A stretch of DNA of 32,191 nt from Candidatus Zixiibacteriota bacterium (GCA_024278935.1 JAJRSF010000020.1:1-32191), one strand, 5' to 3'. Counted from the stretch's first letter, positions 1 to 7,159 are shown. A program made the numbers and translations. The notes: generated from the sequence alone by a model not told the origin.

Positions 1-2
1 AA

Positions 3-95
3 CGACAAAACTACTGGCAACTTTACAAGCTAACGTATGCTTTGAATGTCTTGACGAACGACACACTCGTTAACACTTACTTAATCAAAGTATGA
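3..95 (+). CDS. 3' end of an unidentified protein (partial at the window edge)
   Basis: An open frame enters from the left edge and stops with TGA at 93-95, eleven bases before a strong terminator in the same direction. The 30 visible residues (ending TNDTLVNTYLIKV) have the alternating polar and hydrophobic pattern of a beta-rich C-terminus. A second frame, 2-73, also stays open and ends in DERHTR, so the frame choice is not certain. I prefer 3-95 because its stop lies closer to the terminator. No function can be assigned. Confidence 0.35.
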   Translation, partial: RQNYWQLYKLTYALNVLTNDTLVNTYLIKV

Positions 96-105
96 CGATA
101 TTTTT

Positions 106-141
106 CGAGAGTTGGTCTAATTAACCAACTCTCGTTTTTTT
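106..141 (+). terminator. Rho-independent terminator of the left-edge gene
   Basis: Perfect 11-bp stem (CGAGAGTTGGT, 106-116, with ACCAACTCTCG, 124-134), a 7-base loop and a run of seven T at 135-141. The T-run lies on the + strand side, so it ends transcription coming from the left edge. Confidence 0.85.
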
Positions 142-179
142 ATATAGGCGAGGGATTTAAACATCGACTGTTGCACAAA

Positions 180-220
180 TAAAAAACTCTTCCACTCATA
201 AATAGATGAATGAAAGAGTT
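180..220 (-). terminator. Rho-independent terminator of the phosphomannomutase gene
   Basis: Read on the - strand, AACTCTT (220-214) pairs with AAGAGTT (191-185), with further pairing inside (CATTCAT against ATGAGTG), followed by a T-rich tail (186-180). It lies about 40 bases after the stop codon of the gene at 258-1601. Together with the terminator at 106-141 it separates two convergent genes. Confidence 0.7.
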
Positions 221-257
221 GATTCTAAAAATCAGATTTTAGTAATAAGAGAACTTT

Positions 258-1601
258 TTATAGACGAATAATACGTAACAATTCGTGAGTGATAATTTCA
301 AGAGTTTCTTTATCGTCAGCCTCAATATTTAATCGCAAGAGGGGGTCTGTATTTGACGGACGTAAGTTAAACCAGAAATTATCGTATTGAATTGTCAAGC
401 CATCTTCCCAGTCATGAGTTCCATCGGGATAGGCGCGAGCGACCGATTCTAATTTATCACTGATAGAATCGACCCGACTATTTATTTCGCCTGAGCGAAC
501 ATATGGGTCAACTTCTGAAATCAATTCTTCAAGTGGTCTATTTTCAATAGAAAGAAGTTCCAGGCAGACTAAGAATGCAATAAGCCCGGAATCGGCGAAC
601 CAGTTATCTCTAAAATAGAAATGTCCTGAATGCTCGCCACCAAAAATAGCATTATGTTTTTTCATTAATGGTTTTATGAGTGCATGTCCAACTCGAGTAC
701 GAATAGATTTTCCACCCATTTTTTCAACAAGTTCAGGGACAGCTTTTGAACAGATAATATTGTACAAAATTGTTTCGTCGGCATTTTTTGACAAGATAGA
801 TTTGGCAACAAGGGCGGTTACCATATCGCCGCCGATTTGTTTTCCATCTTTGTCCATCAAAAACATTCGGTCAGCATCGCCATCAAAAGCAACACCAAAA
901 TCTGCTTTTGTTTCCAAAATTCGTTTTTGTAAATCAAGAAGGTTCTCAAGTTCAATTGGAGATGCAGGATGATTAGGGAAAGTGCCATCAAGTTCAAAAA
1001 ACAATTTATCAACTTCAAGCGGAAGTTTTTCGAGTACCGGTGGAAGGGTTGCCCCTGCCATGCCGTTGCCAGTATCTATGACAATTTTAAATGATTTCAA
1101 TTTTGATATGTCAATAAAAGAGAGACAGTGCTCGGCATATTCTGAAGCGATATCTTTGCGAATGATATTTCCTTTTACAGATGCTTTGCCGTTCAAATTG
1201 CCCGCCTGAATTGATTTTAATATTTCATTCAGCCCATCACCACCTGAAAGAGGAATCGCTTCCTGACGGCAGATTTTAAAGCCGTTGTACTCTTTGGGAT
1301 TATGTGATGCGGTAATCATAACTCCGCCATCGTAGCCGTGTTTTCCGACGGCAAAGTATAAGCCGTCAGTCGAGCAGAGTCCAAGGTCGATAACATCGGT
1401 TCCATAGTCAGTTAATCCGTGCATAAAACTATCAGCGAGTTCATCGGATGAAACTCTCATATCTCGTCCGACGGCAATTCTGTTTGGTTTGAGATAGGCT
1501 GCTAAGGCAAAGCCGATTTGATATGCGATTTCGCTATCTAACTGGGTAGGAAAAATTCCTCTTATATCATATGCTTTAAATATACTTGGGTCTATATTCA
1601 T
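258..1601 (-). CDS. manB: Phosphomannomutase/phosphoglucomutase
   Basis: Alpha-D-phosphohexomutase of 447 residues, the usual length of the bacterial PMM/PGM group. It moves phosphate between C6 and C1 of mannose or glucose, supplying precursors for GDP-mannose or UDP-glucose and surface polysaccharide. All four signature loops are visible: the phosphoserine loop TASHNP (97-102, Ser99), the metal loop DGDADR (240-245), the sugar-binding loop GEHSGH (322-327) and the phosphate-binding loop RPSNTDP near 417. The N-terminus FKAYDIRG is typical. ATG follows GGAATT at a suitable distance. It is monocistronic, with its own terminator. The family overlaps with phosphoglucosamine mutase, but the GEHSGH loop fits PMM/PGM. 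The symbol is a family-level assignment. Confidence 0.93.
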   Translation of the reverse strand: MNIDPSIFKAYDIRGIFPTQLDSEIAYQIGFALAAYLKPNRIAVGRDMRVSSDELADSFMHGLTDYGTDVIDLGLCSTDGLYFAVGKHGYDGGVMITASHNPKEYNGFKICRQEAIPLSGGDGLNEILKSIQAGNLNGKASVKGNIIRKDIASEYAEHCLSFIDISKLKSFKIVIDTGNGMAGATLPPVLEKLPLEVDKLFFELDGTFPNHPASPIELENLLDLQKRILETKADFGVAFDGDADRMFLMDKDGKQIGGDMVTALVAKSILSKNADETILYNIICSKAVPELVEKMGGKSIRTRVGHALIKPLMKKHNAIFGGEHSGHFYFRDNWFADSGLIAFLVCLELLSIENRPLEELISEVDPYVRSGEINSRVDSISDKLESVARAYPDGTHDWEDGLTIQYDNFWFNLRPSNTDPLLRLNIEADDKETLEIITHELLRIIRL

Positions 1602-1714
1602 AATAATTCCTTAATCTGATTGGAGCTAAAAGCTTTCATTTTGAGATCATAATACTATCAAGGTATATTGTATGCGATTTTGAAATATATGGCAATATTT
1701 TAATTACAATCTGC

Positions 1715-1742
1715 TTGCTTTTTTTTTGATATTTGTTATACT
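1715..1742 (+). promoter_or_regulatory. Probable sigma70 promoter of the tRNA-Val/tRNA-Asp unit
   Basis: TTGCTT (1715-1720), a 16-base spacer and TATACT (1737-1742), about 60 bases before tRNA-Val. The rest of 1602-1803 is non-coding and AT-rich. Confidence 0.4.
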
Positions 1743-1803
1743 GGTTTTCTCTGTTAGCTTGGCTGATAGAGGTTGTTCTTTGTAATCGAAAAAATACTTG
1801 CAT

Positions 1804-1877
1804 GGGTGGTTAGCTCAGCTGGTTAGAGCACCTGCTTTACACGCAGGGGGTCATAGGTTCGAATCCTATACCGCCTA
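1804..1877 (+). tRNA. tRNA-Val (anticodon UAC)
   Basis: Full cloverleaf of 74 nt. The acceptor stem GGGTGGT pairs with ACCGCCT (two G-U pairs). The D-arm contains AGCTCAGCTGGTTAGAGC. The anticodon stem CCTGC/GCAGG encloses TTTACAC, giving anticodon TAC. The T-arm ATAGG-TTCGAAT-CCTAT is standard. The discriminator base is A1877. CCA is not encoded. It is separated from tRNA-Asp by 52 bases and probably co-transcribed. Confidence 0.95.
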
Positions 1878-1929
1878 TTTTTTTTATGGGTAAAGAGAAG
1901 TAAGTATTTACCGAAATATATAATATTCC

Positions 1930-2006
1930 GGGGTCGTAGTTCAGTTGGTTAGAACGCCTGCCTGTCACGCAGGAGGCCGCGAGTTCGAGTCTCGTCGACC
2001 CCGCCA
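1930..2006 (+). tRNA. tRNA-Asp (anticodon GUC), island integration site
   Basis: Full cloverleaf of 77 nt with encoded CCA at 2004-2006. The acceptor stem GGGGTCG pairs with CGACCCC, the anticodon stem CCTGC/GCAGG encloses CTGTCAC (anticodon GTC), and the discriminator is G2003. The recombinase gene on the other strand runs 42 bases into this tRNA and stops at 1965, the layout left when an element inserts in a tRNA 3' end and rebuilds the tRNA. Confidence 0.96.
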
Positions 2007-3452
2007 TTTTTTACTTTGAGTCCCTTCAGCAACATTGTTGAAGGGCTTTTTGTATGTATAGCATAGAGTTGCACCGTCTAAAACAAAGTTCGAATATAAC
2101 AAATCAACCATTTTTCTTTTATCGGTTAAATTCCTTGTATCCCAAAGTGACGGAAGAACTTGTAGGAGTTCTAATATTTTCTCAACAGTCTTAATTTTAT
2201 GGATCGGGGAACCATTCACCGCCATGCTATTTTGGAGTGTCGCCGTTTCATCCCCCCATTTTGCGGTGATATTTTGCCAATGGCTTTCGGTGATCTTTTC
2301 TTCAAGTTTATCGATATAACATTGCTCTGACCATTTTTGCAATTGAGCAAGTCTTTGTTCAATTCTATGCTTATCTTTTGATTGATTTGAATAGATAATC
2401 TCTTCTTGTTCTTTAAACTTATCTAGTATTTTATCAGCTGATTTTTGATTTATAGAAATCGGCAACAAACCATTTCTGAACTGTTGAACTATATTAGTTT
2501 CAGGAACGTAACTTTTCTTGTGCCTCTCTCTCATGCCTGTGCAATGGTAATATACATATTTACCTTTTTTGATTTGTGCTGTAATTTTACAACCGCATTC
2601 TGAACATACAATCAAACTACCAAAGGCAAAACTTTTTCTATTTAAGTGAGGTTTGTTATGAGATTTAAAAGCGTTTTGAACAGAGTCAAACAATGATTTA
2701 CTAATTATAGGTTCATGTGAGCCTTTGAATATTTTCCCAGCCCATCTAAATTCGCCATAATAAAAAGGATTTTTGAGAATTCGTTCAACTTGGCTTTTTG
2801 AAACTGATCGACCGCTTCTAGGCATTTTCAAAGATTTTGTTTTTGACCAAGCTGATATTAAACTTAACGATGCTTTCTTTTCAGCGTACATTTGAAACAT
2901 TTCTACAATTAAATGAGATCTACTTGAATCGACATAAATCTTTTTTGTATTCTTATCGATTAGATAACCTAGCGGAATACTGCCACCTGGAAAAATACCT
3001 TGAGACGCTTTTTCATTCATTCCCTTTTTAACTTCTTCAGAAAGATTATCTACATAGTTTTTAGCCATTAAAGCTTTAATGCCAAACATAAATTTTTCAT
3101 GTGATCGAGAATGTTTACTCAGTTCTGAATTCTCTTTTACTAGAATAATAGTTAGATCATTTTCGTTTATAAGCTGATCAAGAGTTGCTATATCTTTGAA
3201 GTTTCGAGACAACCTATCAGTTTTTTCACATAGTAGATATTTAATTTCTGGTTTTGCTATTATGTAATCAAGCATTTCATTAAACTGTTTACGCCCAGAT
3301 CCTTTTGCAGATTCAGATTCTTCATATATTTTAACTACTTGAAAATTATTATCTTCAGCATATTTTTTTAATAGCTTAATTTGTGCAGGGATAGAAAACC
3401 CATCACGTTCTTGTTCTTTGGAAGAAACACGGGTATAAATAATTGATTGCAT
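1965..3452 (-). CDS. Large serine recombinase (integrase of the island)
   Basis: A 495-residue site-specific recombinase. The resolvase catalytic domain spans about 1-140, with YTRVSS (6-11, catalytic Ser10) and the arginine motif EKTDRLSR (76-83). The recombinase domain follows (about 155-270), then a zinc ribbon with CSECGC near 282-288 and a YHC near 304, and a charged helical coiled-coil segment (about 340-400). The C-terminal 14 residues, WRGRRDSNSRPPA plus the residue before, are antisense tRNA-Asp sequence, so the gene's end is created or completed by integration. This tail type is common among tRNA-targeting serine recombinases. The stop at 1965 lies in the tRNA anticodon arm. ATG 3452 follows AAAGG. 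It probably directs excision and insertion at the tRNA. Confidence 0.93.
   Translation of the reverse strand: MQSIIYTRVSSKEQERDGFSIPAQIKLLKKYAEDNNFQVVKIYEESESAKGSGRKQFNEMLDYIIAKPEIKYLLCEKTDRLSRNFKDIATLDQLINENDLTIILVKENSELSKHSRSHEKFMFGIKALMAKNYVDNLSEEVKKGMNEKASQGIFPGGSIPLGYLIDKNTKKIYVDSSRSHLIVEMFQMYAEKKASLSLISAWSKTKSLKMPRSGRSVSKSQVERILKNPFYYGEFRWAGKIFKGSHEPIISKSLFDSVQNAFKSHNKPHLNRKSFAFGSLIVCSECGCKITAQIKKGKYVYYHCTGMRERHKKSYVPETNIVQQFRNGLLPISINQKSADKILDKFKEQEEIIYSNQSKDKHRIEQRLAQLQKWSEQCYIDKLEEKITESHWQNITAKWGDETATLQNSMAVNGSPIHKIKTVEKILELLQVLPSLWDTRNLTDKRKMVDLLYSNFVLDGATLCYTYKKPFNNVAEGTQSKKWRGRRDSNSRPPA
2022..2051 (+). terminator. Terminator after tRNA-Asp, embedded in the recombinase gene
   Basis: CCCTTCA (2022-2028) pairs with TGAAGGG (2039-2045), followed by CTTTTT. 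It can end tRNA transcription while its other strand encodes the recombinase C-terminus (KKPFNNVAEG). The related scar at 24665-24690 keeps the same hairpin (CCTTCA/TGAAGG). Confidence 0.6.
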
Positions 3453-3596
3453 TATGCTATTTACATACCTTTAAAAGTTTTTATTGAATAGCCTTTATAA
3501 GGTCATCAAAAGAAGAAGAGTTAGTTTGAGCTGAACTAAATGATATAAGGCTAAACAATTTTGGTGCATGAATAACTTTTTTATAATTTATTTTCA

Positions 3597-4073
3597 TTAT
3601 TTTTTTAGTTCACTAACTCCATTATGACCATCAAATTGATTTTGAACAGCAGAATCTATTATCAATTCATCTGCTGATTTTATACCATCAATATCTGCTA
3701 AAATCCAATTTTCAAACATTCGATCTGGTATACAAACAAAGATTTTATCAATTAGGTCAGCTTCTCGATGCCTCGTTCTGCTGATGACTTCATTGATTAG
3801 TGCGTTTTTTAATCTTGTAGCAAACCTAGGGCTTGATATATCTCTTGACTCTCTATCTACAATAAAAATAATGAAATGAAATGAGTCATTCAAAGCTAAT
3901 AATAATGTTCCAAAACTAGCCGATACATAACCATCAATGGATACATCCTTGCCATTACATCCTGTTATACGAACTACAGGACTTACATAATAATCTTGTA
4001 GAAATTTTCTCTTTAAAGAGTGTATCTCTGTTGGACCATCTACAAAAAAAACGCACTTATTTAAATCTTTCAT
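3597..4073 (-). CDS. DUF4276/RloB-like TOPRIM-type protein, truncated by a frameshift
   Basis: 158 residues resembling the DUF4276/RloB group, found beside AAA-ATPases in RloAB- and AbiL-like defence pairs. TOPRIM-like features are VDGPTE (11-16, putative catalytic Glu16), IVDRESRD (71-78) and FENWILAD (120-127). ATG overlaps the upstream ATPase stop as ATGA, so translation is coupled. The frame stops right after GVSELKK in a run of seven A (3606-3600). A -1 shift there continues KIMKINYKKVIHAPKLFSLI and on to a stop at 3481-3483, which looks like the missing conserved tail. The gene therefore seems to have lost one base, giving a full extent of 3481-4073. Alternatives are -1 slippage on A-AAA-AAA, or an assembly error. 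Function is inferred from family and neighbour only. Confidence 0.72.
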   Translation of the reverse strand: MKDLNKCVFFVDGPTEIHSLKRKFLQDYYVSPVVRITGCNGKDVSIDGYVSASFGTLLLALNDSFHFIIFIVDRESRDISSPRFATRLKNALINEVISRTRHREADLIDKIFVCIPDRMFENWILADIDGIKSADELIIDSAVQNQFDGHNGVSELKK

Positions 4074-4624
4074 TCGGGGACACCTCCAAGTGACCCAGAA
4101 ATATAATGATAACCTGGACCGAAACCTGAGTCCCTTATAGATTTACTTAGTTTGCCAAGATTTCTTATCCGTGTTCTCGTTGTTACTCCTTTTTTATTTT
4201 CTATAACAACAATTTCATTTGGTTTGACAGAATTAAGTACAGTCTCAGAGTGAGTTGTTATCAAACATACTCCACTTGAAAAGTGATCTCTTAACAAATC
4301 AATTAATAACTTGGGAGCCCAAGGATGCAGATAATTTTCGGGCTCTTCAATTATAGCGATCCCACTCGACTGCCTAAATACTCCAATGAGCAAAGCAATT
4401 AGTTTAATTGTCCCATCTGATAGACTTGACGCTGGACAATTCACATCATTTGTTTCCCTAATTTCAAATGACCTTTTTGTATTATTATCTGGTGTTGTTG
4501 GTATTATTTTCTTAAAGCTTGGAAGTACATGACCTATAAAATCTTCAATATCTGTTAAAGCAGAGCTTTTCGAATCGATCATCATATGAATAGCGTTAGA
4601 AAGATTTTTTCCATCAGATTGCAT
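4070..4624 (-). CDS. AAA-ATPase (AAA_15/RloA-like), C-terminal half
   Basis: 184 residues carrying the second half of an SMC/ABC-like ATPase head: signature loop SLSDGT (68-73), Walker B AIIEEPENYLHP (90-101) and the H-switch TTHS (123-126). It lies in the same frame as the upstream half (4628-5299) and is separated from it only by a TAA and one ATT codon. The continuous reading matches the normal family hinge, so this is one ATPase interrupted by a nonsense codon. ATG 4622-4624 may be an internal Met rather than a true start, because no convincing ribosome site precedes it. The downstream DUF4276-like gene overlaps its stop. The pair would act as an ATP-driven nuclease-type defence module if intact. 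Confidence 0.72.
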   Translation of the reverse strand: MQSDGKNLSNAIHMMIDSKSSALTDIEDFIGHVLPSFKKIIPTTPDNNTKRSFEIRETNDVNCPASSLSDGTIKLIALLIGVFRQSSGIAIIEEPENYLHPWAPKLLIDLLRDHFSSGVCLITTHSETVLNSVKPNEIVVIENKKGVTTRTRIRNLGKLSKSIRDSGFGPGYHYISGSLGGVPE

Positions 4625-4627
4625 AAT

Positions 4628-5299
4628 TTAAGATTCAATAAGATCAGAGTTCTTCTTTGCTATATGCGGATCAATGTTCCATGCTTTAGAAAAGAACATA
4701 TCATTTCTAACTTCTTCACCAAATGCAATATCTAACATTGATGCAGGGTTAAGCAAACTATTCATTGAAGTTCTTAAATCATAATTATGTACCCCTTCAT
4801 CTTCAAACAAATAAACCTGACCACGATCTGTACGATTTAGTTTTTCAACTTTAATAGTATTTGAATTAGCTTTTCTTTTTACAATAAAAACAGGAACTTT
4901 ATTTTCTCTTTTTTTGAATCTACATTCTACAACCAATGATTCACTTTTTATCGTAATGTTTTTTAAAAAACTTAGAGTAATTCTATATCTATAGTAAATT
5001 TTAACTAATTTACCTTGAAATTTTATTTCTTTTTCACCTTTGCAAAATACCTTCATTAGTGTAGGTTTATCTCTAACTCCTTCACTATTTTTAATAGTAA
5101 ATACAGAGGATACTCCTCCTAATGACAAAATATAATTAGTTAATTGATCTTCAGCAGCAGAAGCAATTAATCCAAGAGCCTGGCAAATGTTGCTCTTTCC
5201 AGCTCCATTTGGTCCAATTAGAACATTCAATCCATTATTTAATCTCATCGTAAACTTTTGAAGAGATTTAAAACCATCTATTCTAACGAAAGTAATCAT
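4628..5299 (-). CDS. AAA-ATPase (AAA_15/RloA-like), N-terminal half, ended by in-frame TAA
   Basis: 223 residues opening with the N-terminal pattern of AAA_15/OLD-like ATPases (ITFVRIDGFKSLQKFTM) and Walker A GPNGAGKS (29-36). The Q-loop/arm region follows, and the half ends KKNSDLIES at TAA 4628-4630. The Walker B and signature motifs are in the next ORF in the same frame (4070-4624). Read through the stop, the two give a single protein of about 409 residues, close to family size. Start ATG 5299 has GAGGTAGAAG just upstream. It could be a genuine pseudogene, a sequencing error, or a split protein whose halves reassociate. A half without Walker B is unlikely to hydrolyse ATP on its own. Confidence 0.75.
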   Translation of the reverse strand: MITFVRIDGFKSLQKFTMRLNNGLNVLIGPNGAGKSNICQALGLIASAAEDQLTNYILSLGGVSSVFTIKNSEGVRDKPTLMKVFCKGEKEIKFQGKLVKIYYRYRITLSFLKNITIKSESLVVECRFKKRENKVPVFIVKRKANSNTIKVEKLNRTDRGQVYLFEDEGVHNYDLRTSMNSLLNPASMLDIAFGEEVRNDMFFSKAWNIDPHIAKKNSDLIES

Positions 5300-5462
5300 T
5301 CTTCTACCTCATCAGTTATTCTTGTTTACAGAATGATCCGTTGAAATAACAGACTATTCTACATTTGTGATATCAAAGTAGTTTTTAACTATCAAGTTTA
5401 TGTTAAATTATCTTTTATTTTACTTATCACTAACTGTTTATTTTTATTGTTCAATAAGTCTT

Positions 5463-5615
5463 TCATTTTATATTATTTTTTATGAGAAGTGAAACCCATT
5501 CCTGTATTGTTAAGTCATTTTTAGCAACTTTGATTTTCAGTTTTTTATGTAACTTCTCATCTAGTCGTACGTGAATCATTTTTCCATCTTTACGAACTGA
5601 TTTTTTTTCCAGCAT
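5463..5615 (-). CDS. Small ribbon-helix-helix DNA-binding protein
   Basis: A 50-residue ORF starting at ATG 5615 with AGGTGA just upstream and ending at TGA 5463-5465. The segment MIHVRLDEKLHKKLKIKVAK (13-32) followed by NDLTIQEWVSLLIKNN has the RHH pattern: a short beta strand with alternating contacts (IHVRLD), then two helices. This matches CopG/Arc-type repressors of plasmids and mobile elements. Directly upstream is a consensus promoter whose -10 is buried in a perfect 18-bp palindrome, the arrangement expected for autorepression. It probably controls its own gene and perhaps the neighbouring element genes. It lies between the rep-like gene and the ATPase gene. Confidence 0.72.
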   Translation of the reverse strand: MLEKKSVRKDGKMIHVRLDEKLHKKLKIKVAKNDLTIQEWVSLLIKNNIK

Positions 5616-5641
5616 ATATCACCTGATTGTTTTTATGTTAT

Positions 5642-5659
5642 TGGTTATAATTATAACCA
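5642..5659. promoter_or_regulatory. 18-bp palindromic operator over the RHH gene promoter
   Basis: Perfect palindrome TGGTTATAATTATAACCA at 5642-5659, containing the -10 box. It lies 27 bases upstream of the RHH start codon and is a likely binding site for that protein (inference). Confidence 0.6.
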
Positions 5660-5679
5660 TGCCAAGCATAGCTTGTCAA
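5650..5679 (-). promoter_or_regulatory. Consensus sigma70 promoter of the RHH gene
   Basis: On the - strand, TTGACA (5679-5674), an 18-base spacer and TATAAT (5655-5650). Both hexamers match consensus exactly. A start point near 5643 would leave a short leader before ATG 5615. Confidence 0.75.
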
Positions 5680-5683
5680 GTAA

Positions 5684-6433
5684 TTATAATATCTTATTGT
5701 CCATTATTGTAAACCATTCCATTTCACCATCTTTATTAACATGTGAATCAGAACACTCTACTCCAACAGCTTTCACGAAACTATTAAGAGGTCTTTTGAT
5801 TAATTCCCACGTACCATTGCTTTGTTTTGGAAACATTTTAATATCACGAGAAGTTGTATATCTACGGTATTTTGAAAAAAAATGTGATAGTAATAATTCT
5901 TTGGTTAAATATTTAGATAAATAATTGCTAATGCGATGAATATCAACCTGTTTAATAAATACCATGCGACCACCACCAACAGACCGCCATTTATTAGAAA
6001 TCCATCTTTGATCTATATATCTATCTACAAGAATATGTAAATGTGCATGACCTGATTTTTGAGGTTCTACAATAGCAAAGAATGTGATCGATTGACCATG
6101 TTTTCTTTTTAAATATGTTCTGAATTTATTCCAACAATTCCGAATGTACATTAATGACTCTTCAGGTGTACAAGTTTTATGATCAAGTGTTAAAGTTAAG
6201 AAGCGATTGAGGTTCTTTTCTAGAGCAATTTTTGTTATCGCATGCTTTAACATTCGTACTCTCTTAATCCCACAATCAGGACATGTCCATCTTTTACATG
6301 GAAGCCGTGAATAACGGATTATATCTATATTATTCACTTTCATTTGACCTCTTAATGTCCAACATCCACAAAAGTTGTTGCGATTATTCTTATAAGAGTC
6401 AAGTGAAGGTAAAGATTTAAGAGATCTAGACAT
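5684..6433 (-). CDS. HUH-type rolling-circle replication initiator-like endonuclease
   Basis: 249 residues with the three rolling-circle Rep motifs in order: motif I RFLTLTLD (77-84), motif II GHAHLHILV (128-136, metal-binding His131 and His133) and motif III YLSKYLTKE (171-179, catalytic Tyr171 or Tyr175 plus Lys). An N-terminal Cys cluster (FCGC at 21-24, CPDCG at 51-55) probably binds zinc, as in related Rep proteins of plasmids and filamentous phages. Such enzymes nick one strand at an origin, become linked to the 5' end and start replication or transfer. It follows the small membrane-protein gene by two bases and ends the small-gene cluster. No origin hairpin was identified with confidence. 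A relaxase or transposase role of the same fold cannot be excluded. Confidence 0.82.
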   Translation of the reverse strand: MSRSLKSLPSLDSYKNNRNNFCGCWTLRGQMKVNNIDIIRYSRLPCKRWTCPDCGIKRVRMLKHAITKIALEKNLNRFLTLTLDHKTCTPEESLMYIRNCWNKFRTYLKRKHGQSITFFAIVEPQKSGHAHLHILVDRYIDQRWISNKWRSVGGGRMVFIKQVDIHRISNYLSKYLTKELLLSHFFSKYRRYTTSRDIKMFPKQSNGTWELIKRPLNSFVKAVGVECSDSHVNKDGEMEWFTIMDNKIL

Positions 6434-6435
6434 GA

Positions 6436-6636
6436 TTAACCTCTGAGAGTATTTCTAAAAGTGTGAGTTAATTTGAAAGCGAAAAGAAAAAGTTGGTAAA
6501 ATGAAGTGAGAAAAATTGAAATGCGATCTATAAACCGTAAAGGCGGATCTAATTCATCATTAAACCCACCTAGAACGGCTGTAGATCCTCTAAAATTGAG
6601 TGACCAGTATAGAGGACTACAAAATTTATTTTTCAT
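6436..6636 (-). CDS. Small membrane protein, unknown
   Basis: I prefer ATG 6636 (MKNKFCSPLYW), giving 66 residues, because that ATG lies in the last codons of the SpoVG-like gene and would be translationally coupled. A longer version starts at 6675. One hydrophobic stretch (about ISIFLTSFYQLFLFAFKL) could cross the membrane. It stops two bases before the Rep-like gene. Small membrane proteins next to Rep occur in filamentous phages and small plasmids, but no family is recognised here. Confidence 0.45.
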   Translation of the reverse strand: MKNKFCSPLYWSLNFRGSTAVLGGFNDELDPPLRFIDRISIFLTSFYQLFLFAFKLTHTFRNTLRG

Positions 6637-6922
6637 CTGTATGACAAAGGATTGAATATTCGTTAAGAACTGCATCGCTGATTGCTTTCTTTAACCTAGA
6701 TCCAGGAAAAACGATTTCGATATTTCGAAACTCGCCTGTATTTTTATCAGGATAATTTATTTGTGGAAATGCGATCCACGGTTCTTTGCCATCTTGATGA
6801 ATAACATTTAACTTTTTAATTGTTAATTCTCCGAGTGTAGTATCAAAAGTAATGTTGACTGTAGCTTTTTTAGATTTTTTATTTTGCAATGGTTTCATTT
6901 CGACAAGAATCTGATCTTGCAT
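6626..6922 (-). CDS. SpoVG-like nucleic-acid-binding protein
   Basis: 98 residues. The core (about 28-90) follows the SpoVG pattern: LTIKKLNVIH, then WIAFPQINYPD, then GEFRNIEIVFP and a final helix KKAISDAVLNEY, matching the family's central MPS-K and GEFRD-I-P segments and C-terminal AVLNEY helix. SpoVG proteins are small DNA/RNA-binding regulators. In mobile elements, similar proteins often accompany replication genes. ATG 6922 has AAAGGAG upstream at good spacing. It overlaps the upstream small gene by 44 bases and the downstream one by 11. A role as a single-strand-binding partner of the Rep protein is inference. Confidence 0.62.
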   Translation of the reverse strand: MQDQILVEMKPLQNKKSKKATVNITFDTTLGELTIKKLNVIHQDGKEPWIAFPQINYPDKNTGEFRNIEIVFPGSRLKKAISDAVLNEYSILCHTDEK

Positions 6923-7136
6923 TGAATAGCTCCTTTGATTTATTATTTTGGATTTGATTTTCTTGATCCCATTGAAAGAGTAGCTCTACAACCTGATAAA
7001 GACGATTGACATCTTCATCGGTTAGATCATCTTCGATAACTATACAAGGATCTTTTATTTCGCTTTGGAACATACCGCCAGTATAGACATGACTTATTAA
7101 AAAGCGTCCAACAGCAAACAATGCATTTGCTGTCAT
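6879..7136 (-). CDS. Small protein of the Rep operon, unknown
   Basis: 85 residues with no recognised family. The N-terminal third is hydrophobic (MTANALFAVGRFLISHVYTG). The middle is acidic and helical (IEDDLTDEDVNRLYQVVELL) and the tail is polar. It is first in the small-gene cluster and overlaps the SpoVG-like gene. The start could instead be Met22 (near 7073), which has a purine-rich upstream sequence. An inverted repeat, ATGACAC/GTGTCAT, lies 24 bases upstream. Confidence 0.5.
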   Translation of the reverse strand: MTANALFAVGRFLISHVYTGGMFQSEIKDPCIVIEDDLTDEDVNRLYQVVELLFQWDQENQIQNNKSKELFNARSDSCRNETIAK

Positions 7137-7159
7137 ATTCAGAGTTTGTTAGATAGATT

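Noticed and set aside
1-95. A frame at 2-73 ending in DERHTR as the left-edge gene
   Set aside because: It is possible, but the 3-95 frame ends nearer the terminator and has a more protein-like sequence. Neither is certain.
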